A DNA stretch of 64,000 nucleotides from Pomphorhynchus laevis. Taxonomy: Eukaryota; Acanthocephala; Palaeacanthocephala; Echinorhynchida; Pomphorhynchidae. Shown one piece after another: positions 45,058-56,578 of the stretch. The notes under the pieces are model-generated. The model did not search any database. It was not told where the DNA came from and saw only the letters and a list, made by a program, of their open reading frames with translations. A program made the position numbers and the translations under genes. The number at the start of each line of letters is the position of its first letter. Position 1 is the first letter of the stretch. The stretch spans positions 1-64,000 of the forward strand of contig WNNJ02001796.1 of the NCBI GenBank assembly GCA_012934845.2. Direction: 5' to 3'.

Positions 45058-45232
45058 AATGAAGAGTGGTCCCGCTTCATCATCGGGTGCCCCAACGTCT
45101 TTCGACAACGCGATCTTGTGGCTTTGACGTGTGCTTACAGAGAAGTCAATAGAGAGTGCATGCTCGAGGTTTGAACCCCGTACATAGAGTTTGCAATGCA
45201 CACGCCTCCACCATTCGGCCACGCGGGGGCCG
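45058..45232 (-). repeat. tRNA-derived SINE, second copy
   Basis: Same family as 27025-27200. A box at 45221-45211 (TGGCCGAATGG), B box at 45177-45168 (GGTTCAAACC). It abuts the (TAA)n tail of the LINE exactly. The head is followed by an inverted 23-bp copy of itself (GGCCGAATGGTGGAGG, up to about 45251), forming a foldback. Confidence 0.7.
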
Positions 45233-45259
45233 AATGGTGGAGGCGTGTGCATAGATAAT

Positions 45260-46140
45260 AATAAGTATATGGCTAAAATACTTTGATGATGTATTTAAGG
45301 ATTGCAACAACACCACAAATTATTCTACATCATCAACGAAGCTAAATATTTTGGACCTATCTGTATAATTGAAGGTTTGCAATAAAAAACTATCGTAATT
45401 GATAATTTCTAGATGTCACATTAGAAATAACGACCATTTTATAATGTATGTAATAAAGTACGCGTTATCCCTTATGCCTATTTTTCTTTCGACTGTGGTG
45501 TCCCTTAAGGCACTGTTCTCGGACGAATGCTGTTTAATGTTTCTTAGCAATATGTTGATCAAGTTGATCTGTCCGTTTTTGGAATTCCCTGATGATCTGC
45601 AGATATAGTAAGTTATCTCAAGTGATTCAGATAAGAGTGATCTTCAGCATGATCTGTGTACGATATACTCATGGTGCGTATATATTGGATGATCGTAAAC
45701 ACATCTAAATGTGTTCACCTTTGAATAGGTAAGTATGTCGTATCGTCTGATTATTTTATTAGCCCTAATAAAATTCAATCTCGCGATCGTGTTTGCAACC
45801 TGGGGTTATAGTCTATTTTTCGCTTAAGAATAACACATGACATATTTCATGTGTGTTGGATTGCCCGCCGTGCTCTGTACCTGATTCGAAATTGCTTTCG
45901 ATCATTGCTTCCCTCTACATTTGCGCTCCTTTCAAGTCGTTAGTTCTGCCGTTAATTGGGTATGTTGTTTCGACGTCCTTTTCGTGTACTTGGAGAAAGA
46001 TGAACGACCTCGCGAATATATTGAAACGGTCGTCAAAATAATGCGTAGGGATGTCTGGTAAACCGAACAAATCTCGTTTGCATTGTATCTGCTTAACCAC
46101 CGTTACATGGTTCGAAAACGTGATGGTTACCATATTGGTG
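45260..46140 (+). mobile_element. CR1/jockey-like LINE, highly degenerate
   Basis: At 45495-45540 a GVP-stop-GTVLG reading of the RT box is visible, then FPDDLQI (45590-45606) in place of the FADD box. Further on (45960-46030) CTWRKMNDLANILKR corresponds to the C-terminal region. Many stops. The 62-72-codon ORFs here are leftovers. Confidence 0.55.
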
Positions 46141-46635
46141 CAATTGAAGTTAATTTGAATTGTTAATACAGTGGTAATAAGTTTGGTTTAATTACTTAAT
46201 CACATGGCAGTCGTAATCGTATACTTCGATTGTGACATCAAGCAGTGCGAGTTTGGAACAGGATTTCCCAATATGTAATTGAATCCAGGGGTAAATCGTA
46301 GTTCAAGCGTTTAGACACTTCCTGAATTGCAGAAAATGCTCAATTGAACTTCCGCGATCAATATCCTTTCACTTCGTTTATTTCCTCTCTCTATGCTTTC
46401 TTTCATCCTGATGATTAATTTTATGAGCAGACAAAAGAACCTTCGTGTCTACAGTCATGCACAATAATAACAATAATAACTATATGCTTATAGATAGGTA
46501 TTTATAGTGTCAAATGTGTGCTTATGCTCCCTTACAAGTCCACGTAAAAGAAAAAGGAAAAACAAATGTGAAAGCAAAATAAAATGTAAAATGAATTTGT
46601 TGATGAAATTGAAGATAATATATTGAAGATAATGG
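46141..46635. other. Intergenic stretch
   Basis: No recognisable feature. Confidence 0.4.
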
Positions 46636-47000
46636 AGACGGATGAAATGTGCAAGACGTCGGGAGACAGAAAGGTTGAGTGATTCGGTTAAGATGCATGA
46701 TAGAAATGTGAGTTTGATAAAATGTTGTGAGTTTGATAAGATGTTGATAAAATGTTATGGAGGAACCGTTTTTTGTTGTTGTGGTTATGTATGCGTGCGC
46801 CGGCACGCATTTGCAAACGAAATTCAACACGAAGGTTAATGGTAGGACAAGATAAGAAGAAAATATGATGTGAGATATGATCAAAGCGGTGAATACGCAA
46901 GAGGGCACGATCAGAAATGTTTATGATACGTCTAAGAGGTAAAAGAGTAGATTTGGAAGAGCTCCCAACAATCGGAAAATCAGGATATGATATCTTTTCA
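46636..47000. mobile_element. Two L2/CR1-like LINE pieces in opposite orientation
   Basis: A plus-strand 3' terminus lies at 46770-46815 (GCGTGCGCCGGCACGCATTTGC). A minus-strand piece at 46815-46985 encodes IRRFDHISHH and FLSCPTINLRVEFRL. They meet head to head near 46815. Confidence 0.55.
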
Positions 47001-47145
47001 AAATGATCGTTTGGGTGTTAGCCGGATTTGACAAATAATTTTTCAATTATCAATATATTCCACTATCTTAAAATCTATAGATAATATTATTATTATGTAG
47101 ACAACGTTATTCTTGTATGTTTTACGAAAATAAAAATTTTTCTTT
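47001..47145. other. Spacer
   Basis: AT-rich. TGTAGACAACGTTA occurs twice (47096 and 47154). Confidence 0.4.
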
Positions 47146-47695
47146 AAAAAAAATGTAGACAACGTTACGAGCATAGCTCACAGTTGCTGACAAATCGATA
47201 GTCAAAATAAAAGAAAAAGAGAAAATCAAAAACAAATCAGTTAACAATTTAAAATATTCTGTCGTTTAAAGAGCTCACGAGTTCCCGCATTTACAATATC
47301 ATCGCTTAAACGATTCCATGAATTTATTATTCGTTGTCCAAATTGAATCGTCCTAGAATGTACTATTCGTTGGCGACTAAGATAAAACGAGTGACCTCGC
47401 AAAGCTCGAGTTGATCGAATGTTGAAGAGCCCACGCAACACATGGTGTTCATTGTGAAATACCTCCCATACAAGACACAGATCCCGCGAGTCACGAATAT
47501 CACATAATGACTGCATATTTAAAGACCGAAGACGGTCCTCGTAAGGAAGTTCTCTCAAAGAATGTACTAATTTTGTTGCCCTACGTAGCACCTTCTCAAG
47601 TCGATTAATCTCATCTCTGGTTCGAGGGTATGAACATTGAGAAGCATATAACAAATGACTTAGTACAAAAGCGTTTGCAAGAACTCTAAAAGAAC
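47146..47695 (-). mobile_element. CR1/jockey-like LINE, C-terminal ORF2 fragment
   Basis: Minus-strand open frame from 47654 to 47241: CSYPRTRDEINRLEKVLRRA, YEDRLRSLNM, RALRGHSFYLSRQRI, TIQFGQRIINSWNRL. The upstream reading continues to 47695, where it stops abruptly at the edge of the duplicated segment beginning 47696. Confidence 0.75.
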
Positions 47696-48193
47696 GTGTT
47701 ATGTCCGAAGGCTGGAGCTTTGGCTTAGCTCCGTGCCAAATTCGGCATCTGGAACGGAACTAACTCCACCACAGTTCTGCATTCTAGCCCGAATGTGGCT
47801 TGGGATTCCCTTATACGAAAAAGATTATCGATGCAGATGCTGCATGCGTAAGGCGGATAAGAAAAGCCTACACTCACTCACTTGCCAGAACGCGGGTTAT
47901 CAAAGCCTGCGGCGTAACGCCATTCGTGGCGTGGTATTCGTAGCCGCACAATCAGCCCGTAAAGATGCAGCCCTGGAAGTGCGAGGAATTATTCCGAACC
48001 TACGCGAACTCCCGGCAGACATCCTCTTTTGAAGGACCTTCCCCTTGCAGTCGACTTTGCAGTCACCCACCCCCAAACAAGCCGCATACCGTCATTTCGC
48101 CGTCACGTCTTACGCTGTCAATGTAAAAAATAGGAAATATATGGACAGAATTGAAGAGGCGGGGTACATGTTTTCATCCACCGTAGTCGAGGC
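47696..48193 (+). repeat. 498-bp duplicated segment, copy 1 (partner 49238-49735)
   Basis: It looks identical by eye to 49238-49735 (offset 1542). It encodes the Cys/His knuckle region of the 32.5-kb LINE group: C-x2-C-x9-H-x3-C within YRCRCCMRKADKKSLHSLTC, then RRNAIRGVVF and LRELPADI. A shared frame break near 48028 separates this from a following VDFAVTHPQ reading. Copy 1 is joined to an unrelated LINE on the left and to RT sequence on the right. Confidence 0.85.
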
Positions 48194-49237
48194 AACACTC
48201 CAACGATACCAATTGAACCTGAGTAAAGTCGACCTGTCTAACGCATTCAACTCAGTGTCCAAAGCACAGTTGCGAGTGGAGATCCGAGAACACGTTCAGA
48301 GCTCTTGCCTTGGTTCGATTTCACGTACAAATGCAAATCACTCCAACGTTTTGGCTCATTCGACCGTCTCAACTCACGCGAAAGTGTCCAGCAGGGATAT
48401 CCATTGGGTCCGTTCCTATTCTCATTGGTCATTCAGAGAACGATTGAAAAGGTATCCCAAATACCTGGAATAAACCTCAACATGTGGTATCCGGATGACG
48501 ACATAGTCGGTGGGACGGCATCAGCAATTGCATCCGCACTCGGCTGGCTAGATGTGAGCTTCAAAATGATGGAGCTCCAGTTAAATTGGCGAACGACAGA
48601 GGTTATCGTCATGTCTGAAGCCGTAAACACTTGTCGGACCCTAATTTCTGAGGTGGTTTCTGAGAATACTTCCGGGAGCATGCATTTGCTAGGCACACCC
48701 ATAGGGAACCACCTATCTAATGATATTCTTCCACCACTGATTCAGACAATTGATACAGTGGCCAAGCTGGCAGACCCTTACGTCAGATACCTTCTACTTA
48801 GACACTGCGCATCCTCATCAAGGATAAACCACCTACTCCGCACAGTCGATCCAAGGATGACAAACAAATTTTGTCAGTCATTTGACAGACAAATCGCTAG
48901 CGCTTTTCAAAAAATATGTGCGTGCAAACTTCAAGAAGCTACCAAATCACAGATGACACTCCCTATCTGTCTAGGTGACTTCGGTCTAAGATGCAATGCT
49001 GCACACGCCCAGAGAACATTTATACATAGTGTGCAGCAAATCAGAGAGATAAACAGTCTGGACGCTTTACTATTTCCTGGCTATTCTTAGGCATTGGTAA
49101 TCCTAACAAGGATGGGCTCAAACTTCATACCGTCCATAGAGGGCGGTCAATCTTCGACTTCACGGCTGATCGATAATCTTGCCTCGACCCAGCTGTTACA
49201 ATCGTCTTGCGAAATAGACCGGGCCCGAGTATACGCA
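48194..49237 (+). mobile_element. Non-LTR RT fragment of the Cys/His-knuckle group
   Basis: DLSNAFNSVSK (48228-48262), then in the next frame SVQQGYPLGPFLFSLV and LNMWYPDDDIVGG (catalytic box reading YPDD, about 48487-48500). A thumb region follows with LLGTPIGNHL and LPICLGDFGLRCNAAHAQR. It ends near 49090 and continues decayed to 49237. This is a second lineage, distinct from the 32.5-kb element (only motif-level similarity). At least three frame breaks. Confidence 0.7.
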
Positions 49238-49735
49238 GTGTTATGTCCGAAGGCTGGAGCTTTGGCTTAGCTCCGTGCCAAATTCGGCATCTGGAACGGA
49301 ACTAACTCCACCACAGTTCTGCATTCTAGCCCGAATGTGGCTTGGGATTCCCTTATACGAAAAAGATTATCGATGCAGATGCTGCATGCGTAAGGCGGAT
49401 AAGAAAAGCCTACACTCACTCACTTGCCAGAACGCGGGTTATCAAAGCCTGCGGCGTAACGCCATTCGTGGCGTGGTATTCGTAGCCGCACAATCAGCCC
49501 GTAAAGATGCAGCCCTGGAAGTGCGAGGAATTATTCCGAACCTACGCGAACTCCCGGCAGACATCCTCTTTTGAAGGACCTTCCCCTTGCAGTCGACTTT
49601 GCAGTCACCCACCCCCAAACAAGCCGCATACCGTCATTTCGCCGTCACGTCTTACGCTGTCAATGTAAAAAATAGGAAATATATGGACAGAATTGAAGAG
49701 GCGGGGTACATGTTTTCATCCACCGTAGTCGAGGC
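49238..49735 (+). repeat. 498-bp duplicated segment, copy 2
   Basis: Same as 47696-48193, including the same frame break. Here it lies in natural order, after the RT and before the C-terminal region, so copy 2 is probably the original place. Confidence 0.85.
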
Positions 49736-50120
49736 CTTTGGTGAATGGACTGACGAAGGAAACAGGGTGATCAAGGGGGGTTGCGAACAATCAGAATGGG
49801 ATACTCTATGACGGTCACATAATTATATCAGCGCATCTCGACGCGCTAATGCGGGGCAACGCAAAGCCATGCTAGTTTTTCTCGATAGGCTTCCAATATT
49901 GGCCTTTGACCAAATCCAACAGGAAACATGTGAACCTGGAGATCGCCTATTCGAACCAGACGCTATTCTCAACAAGAACGTGTCAGTAGAATCCACATAC
50001 CGATGCTGTGATGCACCCATTACGCGATATTCCAAATATTCAAATAACGATTCAGATGCTGTTGAAGGCCTGTTACCCGTTTACGACGAATTTCAACCTA
50101 ACTCTTTGAATGACTGAGAA
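49736..50120 (+). mobile_element. C-terminal end of the knuckle-group LINE
   Basis: It continues from the duplicated segment as FGEWTDEGNRVIKGG, then MLVFLDRLPILAFDQIQQ to about 50117. The end is AT-rich. It is a likely element 3' region, without an obvious poly-A. Confidence 0.45.
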
Positions 50121-50354
50121 ACGCCATATTCACTTATATCTCTTGAATCATGTAAATTGTCGATGAATTATAAGACAATGAACTATAAGACAATTATAAG
50201 ACAAACTTTTTTCACCTAAAAAGTTTGATATAAATAATAAACAATTACCTTCAAAATAGTTTCGCTTGGAAACCGAAATATTGGTTTGAACAACAATGTT
50301 CCGTCGGCGGATGCCTTTTTTTTCAACAATAAGACAATAAAATCATCCTAGAAC

Positions 50355-51480
50355 AGTTTAAATAACGCCGATCAATCAAAACGATCATTACTTGTACATG
50401 ACCCATCACATATTAACGAACTTCCTCCACCGCCTAATAGTATGATCAATTTTGAAGTGGAAACTACTAGCAATCAAGAGAAGGACAAATTGCCGCCTAG
50501 GGACAAGAAATTTAAAAACGATTTGCTTGATCAGATTCACAACAAAGCTTTTAACCTTCGAAATGGTCGATAACGGTAAGATCATCAATAAATGATCTCC
50601 TAGAGAGTGTGTCGAAGCCCCTATCATTGCATACAGCCTTACCTCATTCACTTAAAATGCAACGCGACAGATTTCACATTGACATCGACGATCAAGCATC
50701 AAATACTGGACACTTAAACACTTGCGTTGATTGGTTGTCACCAGGAAATAACTCAGAGGGCATCACTAATAAGAAAATAAACCGAAAGCTACGATTCAAC
50801 AAAGCTAATGTTAGCTCAACGAATCGGATAACGACTACTCAGCAACGACCATTATATAAAATTGATAAAAGAGGGGGCAGAGGTGCGACGCTACCCGTCA
50901 AAGGTCACGGGAAACCACGAGGGAGAAGTGGTTTTAATAACTATACATACAACGATTTTGCCGCAATTTACAAGCTGGTATCAGTCAGACGGATCGATAA
51001 TAATCGGTCTAAACAAAGCATTTTGCTTTGTAGAACTAGTAAGACTGATATTCAACAACATTCATTAGATACGGAAAGAATAAGCCAGCGAAAGCTAAGA
51101 GCCTCTTAACTCAAACCCTATTTCGGAAAATCAACATAATTCAATCGTCTAGTTTTTATCACGTTGATGAGCAAAACCATATTTTTCTGGATTCCTTTCT
51201 TATCGATATTCAGGATTTGCAGAGTAAGCTTGGCTTCGATGACATATACTACCAGCAATTGCACGAGCAGTGCAGTGATCAAGTAAGCTAACAGGGCGCA
51301 GTCGTAAACGTGATGCCACAAAAATCCCAAACACTGAGTTGCGCAACTAGCAGTCAACAAACTGTCGGGAAATTCGCGGACTGCTATGCTGTAGAATTAG
51401 CATTGCAGCATATTCTGCTATCTATTATTGGCGACAGCAACGCCGATGAGAAACTTCCTCTAAAAGCGCACGAGTGAAGA
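50355..51480 (+). pseudogene. Coding-like region of unknown origin, interrupted
   Basis: Three stretches read well on the plus strand. 50361-50574 contains HINELPPPPNSMINFEVE. 50609-51109 is 166 codons and basic, with RPLYKIDKRGGRGATLPVKG. 51133-51477 contains DLQSKLGFDDIYYQQLHEQ and GDSNADEKLPLKAHE. They lie in different frames with stops between. They could be exons of a host gene (GTAAGC follows codons at about 51284), an ORF1 of a retroelement, or a decayed gene. I do not recognise any domain. Confidence 0.35.
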
Positions 51481-52035
51481 ACTGCGGTACTGGTTACGAA
51501 TATTGTACTAAACACGACGGACAAAATAAATGCCCCCAAAAATCGGAACGTTTGCATACAACATCATGTGGCGAGCTGATCATCGTTGCCCGGCTGAAGG
51601 TAATCGTGCACGCTCTACTTACAGCCGCGACGCTGCTGATGATCGTTAAACGGATGAAGAATTTACTTTATGAGTTAAATAAATATTACAATATGGTATC
51701 TATTTCGTTCGTTTCATTCATTTTGTATTATTCTAAAAACTAATCATCACGAACAAATGCATTTGTCAAATAATAAACATCTAAACACTTCTTTGAGTTC
51801 AAATATTTGTAATTGCACAGTTAAAAGTGAATATGTTAAATGTTCCTTTATATTTTGGTTATTTTGTAAATTTCAGGCAATAATTAAATTATCACAGAAT
51901 ATCTCACTTTTTGTATACTCGAAATTTAATTAAAAGCGAATGCACACTTAATGTTTATCTATGAGTACTTATTGTTATCGCCAATTATATTCTGAATGTG
52001 AACTGCATCCATAACAAGAAAGTTATAATTTATCA
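51481..52035. other. Spacer
   Basis: AT-rich, with an 89-codon plus ORF (51474-51743) of no recognised type that overlaps the preceding region. Confidence 0.35.
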
Positions 52036-52525
52036 ATCTGATTGCAAATAATCATACCCCTACAACGAATAATCAACACCGCTGTTCGAGTGCTCTTTCG
52101 TCTCCGTCGCTTCGACCACACATCCACATATTTTGCCCAACTCTCCTGGCCCACCATCCACATCCGCATCAAACTCCGCCTTCTTCTCGTTACTTTTCGT
52201 CTCATCGCTGTTGGCTCCCCATCGTTCATCAACTTTCCTTTCTTAGACGACACTTGCCGTACCTCGCTATCACTGCCTTCCCGTCATACCCTCTTACTCC
52301 ACGTTCCTAATTAATCCAACAACTACGGTCTCCGATCCTTCCTCCTCGTCGCCGCCTCACTCGTCTGGAATCAACTCCCTCTCGACGTCCGCCGCGCCCC
52401 CTCCTTTATCACATTCAAACACCTCCTCCGTTCACACCTTCTCGACACCTGATTTACAGTTTTGTTTTGTTGTAGTCATGTAAGCGTGCGCTGGCACGCA
52501 TTTGCCACGTTAAAATAAATCTTTT
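52036..52525 (+). mobile_element. L2/CR1-like LINE, 3' fragment
   Basis: Encodes LQRIINTAVRVLFRLRRFDHT, LSWPTIHIRIKLRLLLVTFRLIA, and the C-terminal NYGLRSFLLVAASLVWNQLPLDVRRA region. It ends in the hairpin GCGTGCGCTGGCACGC and CATTTGCCACGTTAAAATAAAT. The reading is intact except for about two frame changes. GC content is high for the window, so it is a rather young copy. Confidence 0.8.
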
Positions 52526-53150
52526 TTTCGCGTAAAAAATATACGCATAAATTTGTATATTAATATATATACGAGAAATATTATATTTTTATAGTGAAAA
52601 AGATTATTTTATTAAAATCCTTATTGTTGATAACGGCTGTTATCATCATCGGGAACAAGATTTTGTTCCTGATAATGATAACAGCCGTTATCAAAAATTA
52701 TATATAGCATTTGCCACGTTAAAATAAATCTTTTTTTTTCGCGTAAAAAAACACGCATAAATTTGTATATTAATATATATACTAGAAATATTATATTTTT
52801 ATAGTGAAAAAGATTATTTTATTAAAATCCTTTTTGTTGATAACGGCTGTTATCATCATCGGGAACAAGATTTTGTTCCTAATAATGATAACAACCGTTA
52901 TCAAAAATTATATATAGCATTTGCCACGTTAAAATAAATCTTTTTTTTTCGCGTAAAAAATATACGCATAAATTTGTATATTAATATATATACTAGAAAT
53001 ATTATATTTTTATAGTGAAAAAGATTATTTTATTAAAATCCTTATTGTTGATAACGGCTGTTATCATCATCGGGAACAAGATTTTGTTCCTGATAATGAT
53101 AACAGCCGTTATCAAAAATTATATATAGCATTTGCCACGTTAAAATAAAT
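52499..53150. repeat. Tandem repeat, 210-bp unit, three copies plus start of a fourth
   Basis: Units start at 52499, 52708, 52918 and 53129 with the LINE 3' end word CATTTGCCACGTTAAAATAAA. Each unit has a long perfect inverted repeat (GATAACGGCTGTTATCAT against ATGATAACAGCCGTTATC, plus inner arms GGGAACAA / TTTGTTCC). The units are over 97 percent alike by eye. The array grew out of the LINE end. Confidence 0.85.
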
Positions 53151-53870
53151 ATGTATTTAAATAAGGCTACCTGGATAAATTCGCTCAATTATCGACAGAA
53201 TTTATCACGCACTATCACTAAACTTCTTACTGTTCAATTAAGTTAAATTGAGTTCAACAAGTACTATCGAGGTCAGATATTACGGAGATGAAGTCTACTA
53301 CTAAAACAACTCGCTGCTGATTTGCAGCTCTGCTGCTTAATTCAGAAATTGCCCTGTGTAAAATCCGAAAGCGCTGCACACATCACTATGCAATGAACTG
53401 TCGTAAGAGGGATTCAGCCACCATTTCTTCAACGAGGCCGTTCCGCGCTCAAAGCACAGAATCTGACTATTCTTGGTTTAAGAAACTTTTTCCGTGTATT
53501 TAATTGATTACAATCGAAGCCTAACTCCGCTCGGCGAGAGGTGAAAGTTACTGATTATAAAAATGTGATTACAATTATTCCTATATTATTTTTATTGATT
53601 CTGTCTAGTCTGGTGTAATAAATATAAAAATATTTAAACAATTATTTATCGATACAATATAAGTGATTACAACTGCTGGTACGGAAGAAATTATCTATCT
53701 ATACAATAAATTATATATCTGTACATACTCTGGCAAAACGCCAATGGCAAGAAGGAAACCTTAAATCACTGTTCGTTTTTGTAACTGCAAATGTGGCGGG
53801 TTGCAAAATCTGTAAATGCACTATATCTAAGGTGGCTTGCCTTGACTGTTTCGCGAAATATAAGTATATA
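53151..53870. other. Intergenic stretch
   Basis: No gene recognised. Confidence 0.4.
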
Positions 53871-53934
53871 AGGTTACCCGCAAATGGGTCCGAAAATGGG
53901 TCTCGCTAAATATTGTAATGATAAACTCACGTCA

Positions 53935-54293
53935 GATATTGATAATGTGTTAATCGAAATGTAGCAACACATCAAATTGTAAATCAAAGAATTAGCACCG
54001 TAGCGAAATCCCCACTCACAATTTTGATAGAGGAGGCATACGCAATTGTAGTCTAATGACAACCTAATATGTTCCGCATATCCAAATGCCTGAAGGCCAA
54101 ATATTCGCGGAACATGTTGAATGTATGTTAGATCAGGTCGCCGATCGTGATAAGCAGCCACGTCAAGCGCTGAAGAGAATAACCATTCTGTGTCGGGCAG
54201 TTCTTCAACGTATATGTTCTCAAAAAATCTCGTGACATTAGGTCTACACTGAAGAAGAGGTTGGACATGTGGAAAGGAGTTAATTTGACTCAT
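53935..54293 (-). CDS. Unrecognised minus-strand ORF, possible exon
   Basis: The frame is open from ATG 54293 (MSQINSFPHVQPLL) for 139 codons to 53874. At about 53935 the sequence NTLSISD is followed by a good donor-like GTGAGT, so the coding part may end there. Residues are of ordinary composition and not repeat-like. It overlaps on the opposite strand the start of a LINE fragment, so one of the two readings is spurious at 54190-54293. No domain recognised. Confidence 0.3.
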
Positions 54294-55325
54294 TTGATTA
54301 GGGAAGCTCGATCATTTTATGAACGTCGTCAACAAGCGTACAACAAGTATCGGAGGACTAGACACGAACTTTCAAACGACTTAATGATGCCGAGAAGTAT
54401 CCAATTCTATGCAACTACTTAAAAGAAGCCATAGCAAAAACCCAGTTGTTAGTCCATATAACGTCGTTATTAGAAGTACCGTGTTATCTCGATTGATTGA
54501 TCGGCATCCGGATGCCGTTATTGTTAATCCTAAGTACGTGCATACTAACTCTGTAAAAGGAACTGCTTTATTAAATCCGGCGTTCTCAAGAGTAATCTCA
54601 AAAGTAATTAAAACAGCAAAGCGTACTCAAGGTCCGCCACTCATAAAATATGTTGACTGGATTCGGCACCGATGCATCTCGCAAATAGCTTAGCAAATTT
54701 CGCAAAGAAAACTAGCGATGATTGAATTACATCCTGATGATATAATGGCATAAACAGCGGGAAGACTCTTCGCATGTAAGAAGTTTACCCGAGCTCGTCC
54801 AATCAAAGTGGAAAATGTCTCAAGACACATTGTAGGCAAGGTAATCACTAGTAGAATTCCCAACGATTCATAGGTGGTCACTGGATTAGAACAGCTATGT
54901 ACAGGTCAATAATGCCGAACATAAACTATATTACACTCAGTTCGAGGCTTGTTTTAAAACGATACACATATTAGCTTAACGCAGATCGATACCTCCAACG
55001 CATTTAATTCGGTCAATTGAAAACGAGCTTTGATGAATTACAAATTTGTCACACTATCTTGAACACACTTACTCAAACGACTCTTATTTGTGCATGCAAA
55101 ACGAGATGGTAATATCAAAAGAGGGATTCACTCAGGATTACCCTCTAGCAATTGTGGCGTATACAGCTCAAAGCATTCTTATAATTATAAAACTCAAGCA
55201 GTTATCCCAGATGTACAACACAGGTGCCACTTATATTAGTACCGCTGATAATACTCATCACACATGGCAACAGCTGAAAATGACAGGTAGGCGCAATGAA
55301 CCTACCAAAGTTTTTACATAATTCT
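54190..55325 (+). mobile_element. Knuckle-group non-LTR element, degenerate
   Basis: Upstream part: VYVLKKSRDIRSTLKKR and LTHLIREARSFYERRQQAY (to a stop at 54421). After that an open 94-codon piece (54409-54693) ends in VDWIRHRC. Then QIDTSNAFNSVN (54985-55018) and SKEGFTQDYPLAIVAY (55106-55154), matching QIDATNAFNAIN and AKEGFKHGDPLAM of the 32.5-kb element. The YADD box is degraded. Many breaks. Confidence 0.65.
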
Positions 55326-55860
55326 TCCAGATTAATTAAGAATCTATAATAGCAGTAAATAATAAATAATAAGCAATTGTTAATATTTAAATATTTAAAA
55401 GTTGACATTTAAAATTGAAATTAAAAATAAAAGTCAATTTTTATGAATTGACTTATAAATAATATAAGATGTATCAGAATAAGGAATATAGAAGCTAGTA
55501 AAGGAATTTTAACATTAAGAATATTTTCTGTTTGTCAACGTTTTGAATTGAAAAATCGTATTGACATTCTTATGTATTTTCAATAAGAATGTATATGGAA
55601 GACAATTGTTGTTTTCATCGAAGATCAAAAGATATCAAATCTAACTTGTATTTCATCATCAATTGCATGAATATATATACAGATAACTATGATATCAGAT
55701 TTATGTATTTTATACGATAAAAATAAAGATAAAAATTAAGATAAATAATAAAATATAATTATATAAAATTTTATATTTATACGATATTTTAATTCAAAAA
55801 ATTGAAAAACAAACAGAAAATATTCTCAATGCTATATTCTCAATATAGAAATATTCTCTA
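55326..55860. other. AT-rich spacer
   Basis: The inverted words AAAACAAACAGAAAATATTCTC and GAATATTTTCTGTTTGTC occur at about 55518 and 55806. No gene. Confidence 0.4.
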
Positions 55861-55982
55861 GGTTTAGATAATCTTTAGGTTTTGTTTGAATCGGTATTGC
55901 TCGAGATTGCGAATATCAATTTTTTTCCATATGTTTAGGTAAGTTTTTGAATCGAGCATATTCTTTAGCCTGCAAACTCTCG

Positions 55983-56057
55983 TCACTCCTAGACGGTAAT
56001 GTGATAGCCAGCAGCCATCGTCAGTAAGATGAACTATCCCACGCCGTTTCGGCTGCC
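55983..56057 (-). ncRNA. Reverse-order hammerhead-like motif
   Basis: On the minus strand: GGCAGCC-GAAA, stem III, TTCATCTTA-CTGACGA, GGCTGCT, stem III, CCGTC, TAGGAGTGA. Two mismatches in stem III compared with the copy at 56579; otherwise the same. Confidence 0.65.
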
Positions 56058-56578
56058 TCTGTGACATTGTGAAAATGCATTTCTGACATCTAGCTTAAAT
56101 TGTTAGTGGCGTTAGCTCTTAAATCCTACAATTTGTAATGCAGACCATCATTAACAACCAGAGAATCAAACTTTCGGATGCTTAATGATAATTTACATTG
56201 CAAATTTTAGGATTTAAGAGCTAAGGCCACTAACAATTTAAGCTAGATGTCGGAAATGCATTTTCACAATGCGTTCACAACTCATGTCTAGAAATGACGA
56301 GAGTTTGCAGGCTAAAAAATATGCTCGATTCAAACACCTACCCAAACATATGGAAAGAATTGCTATTCGCAATCTCGAGCAATACCGATTTAGACGAAAC
56401 CTTAAGATTACAAAGAAAGAATTGATTCGCTCAATCTCGGTTTATTACAGTCAAGCATTCGAAAGTTTGATCCTCTTGTTGTTAATGATGGTCTGCATTG
56501 CAAATTGTAGGATTTAAGAGCTAACGCCACCCACAATTTCAGCTAAATGTCGGAAATGCATTTTTACAATGTCACATA

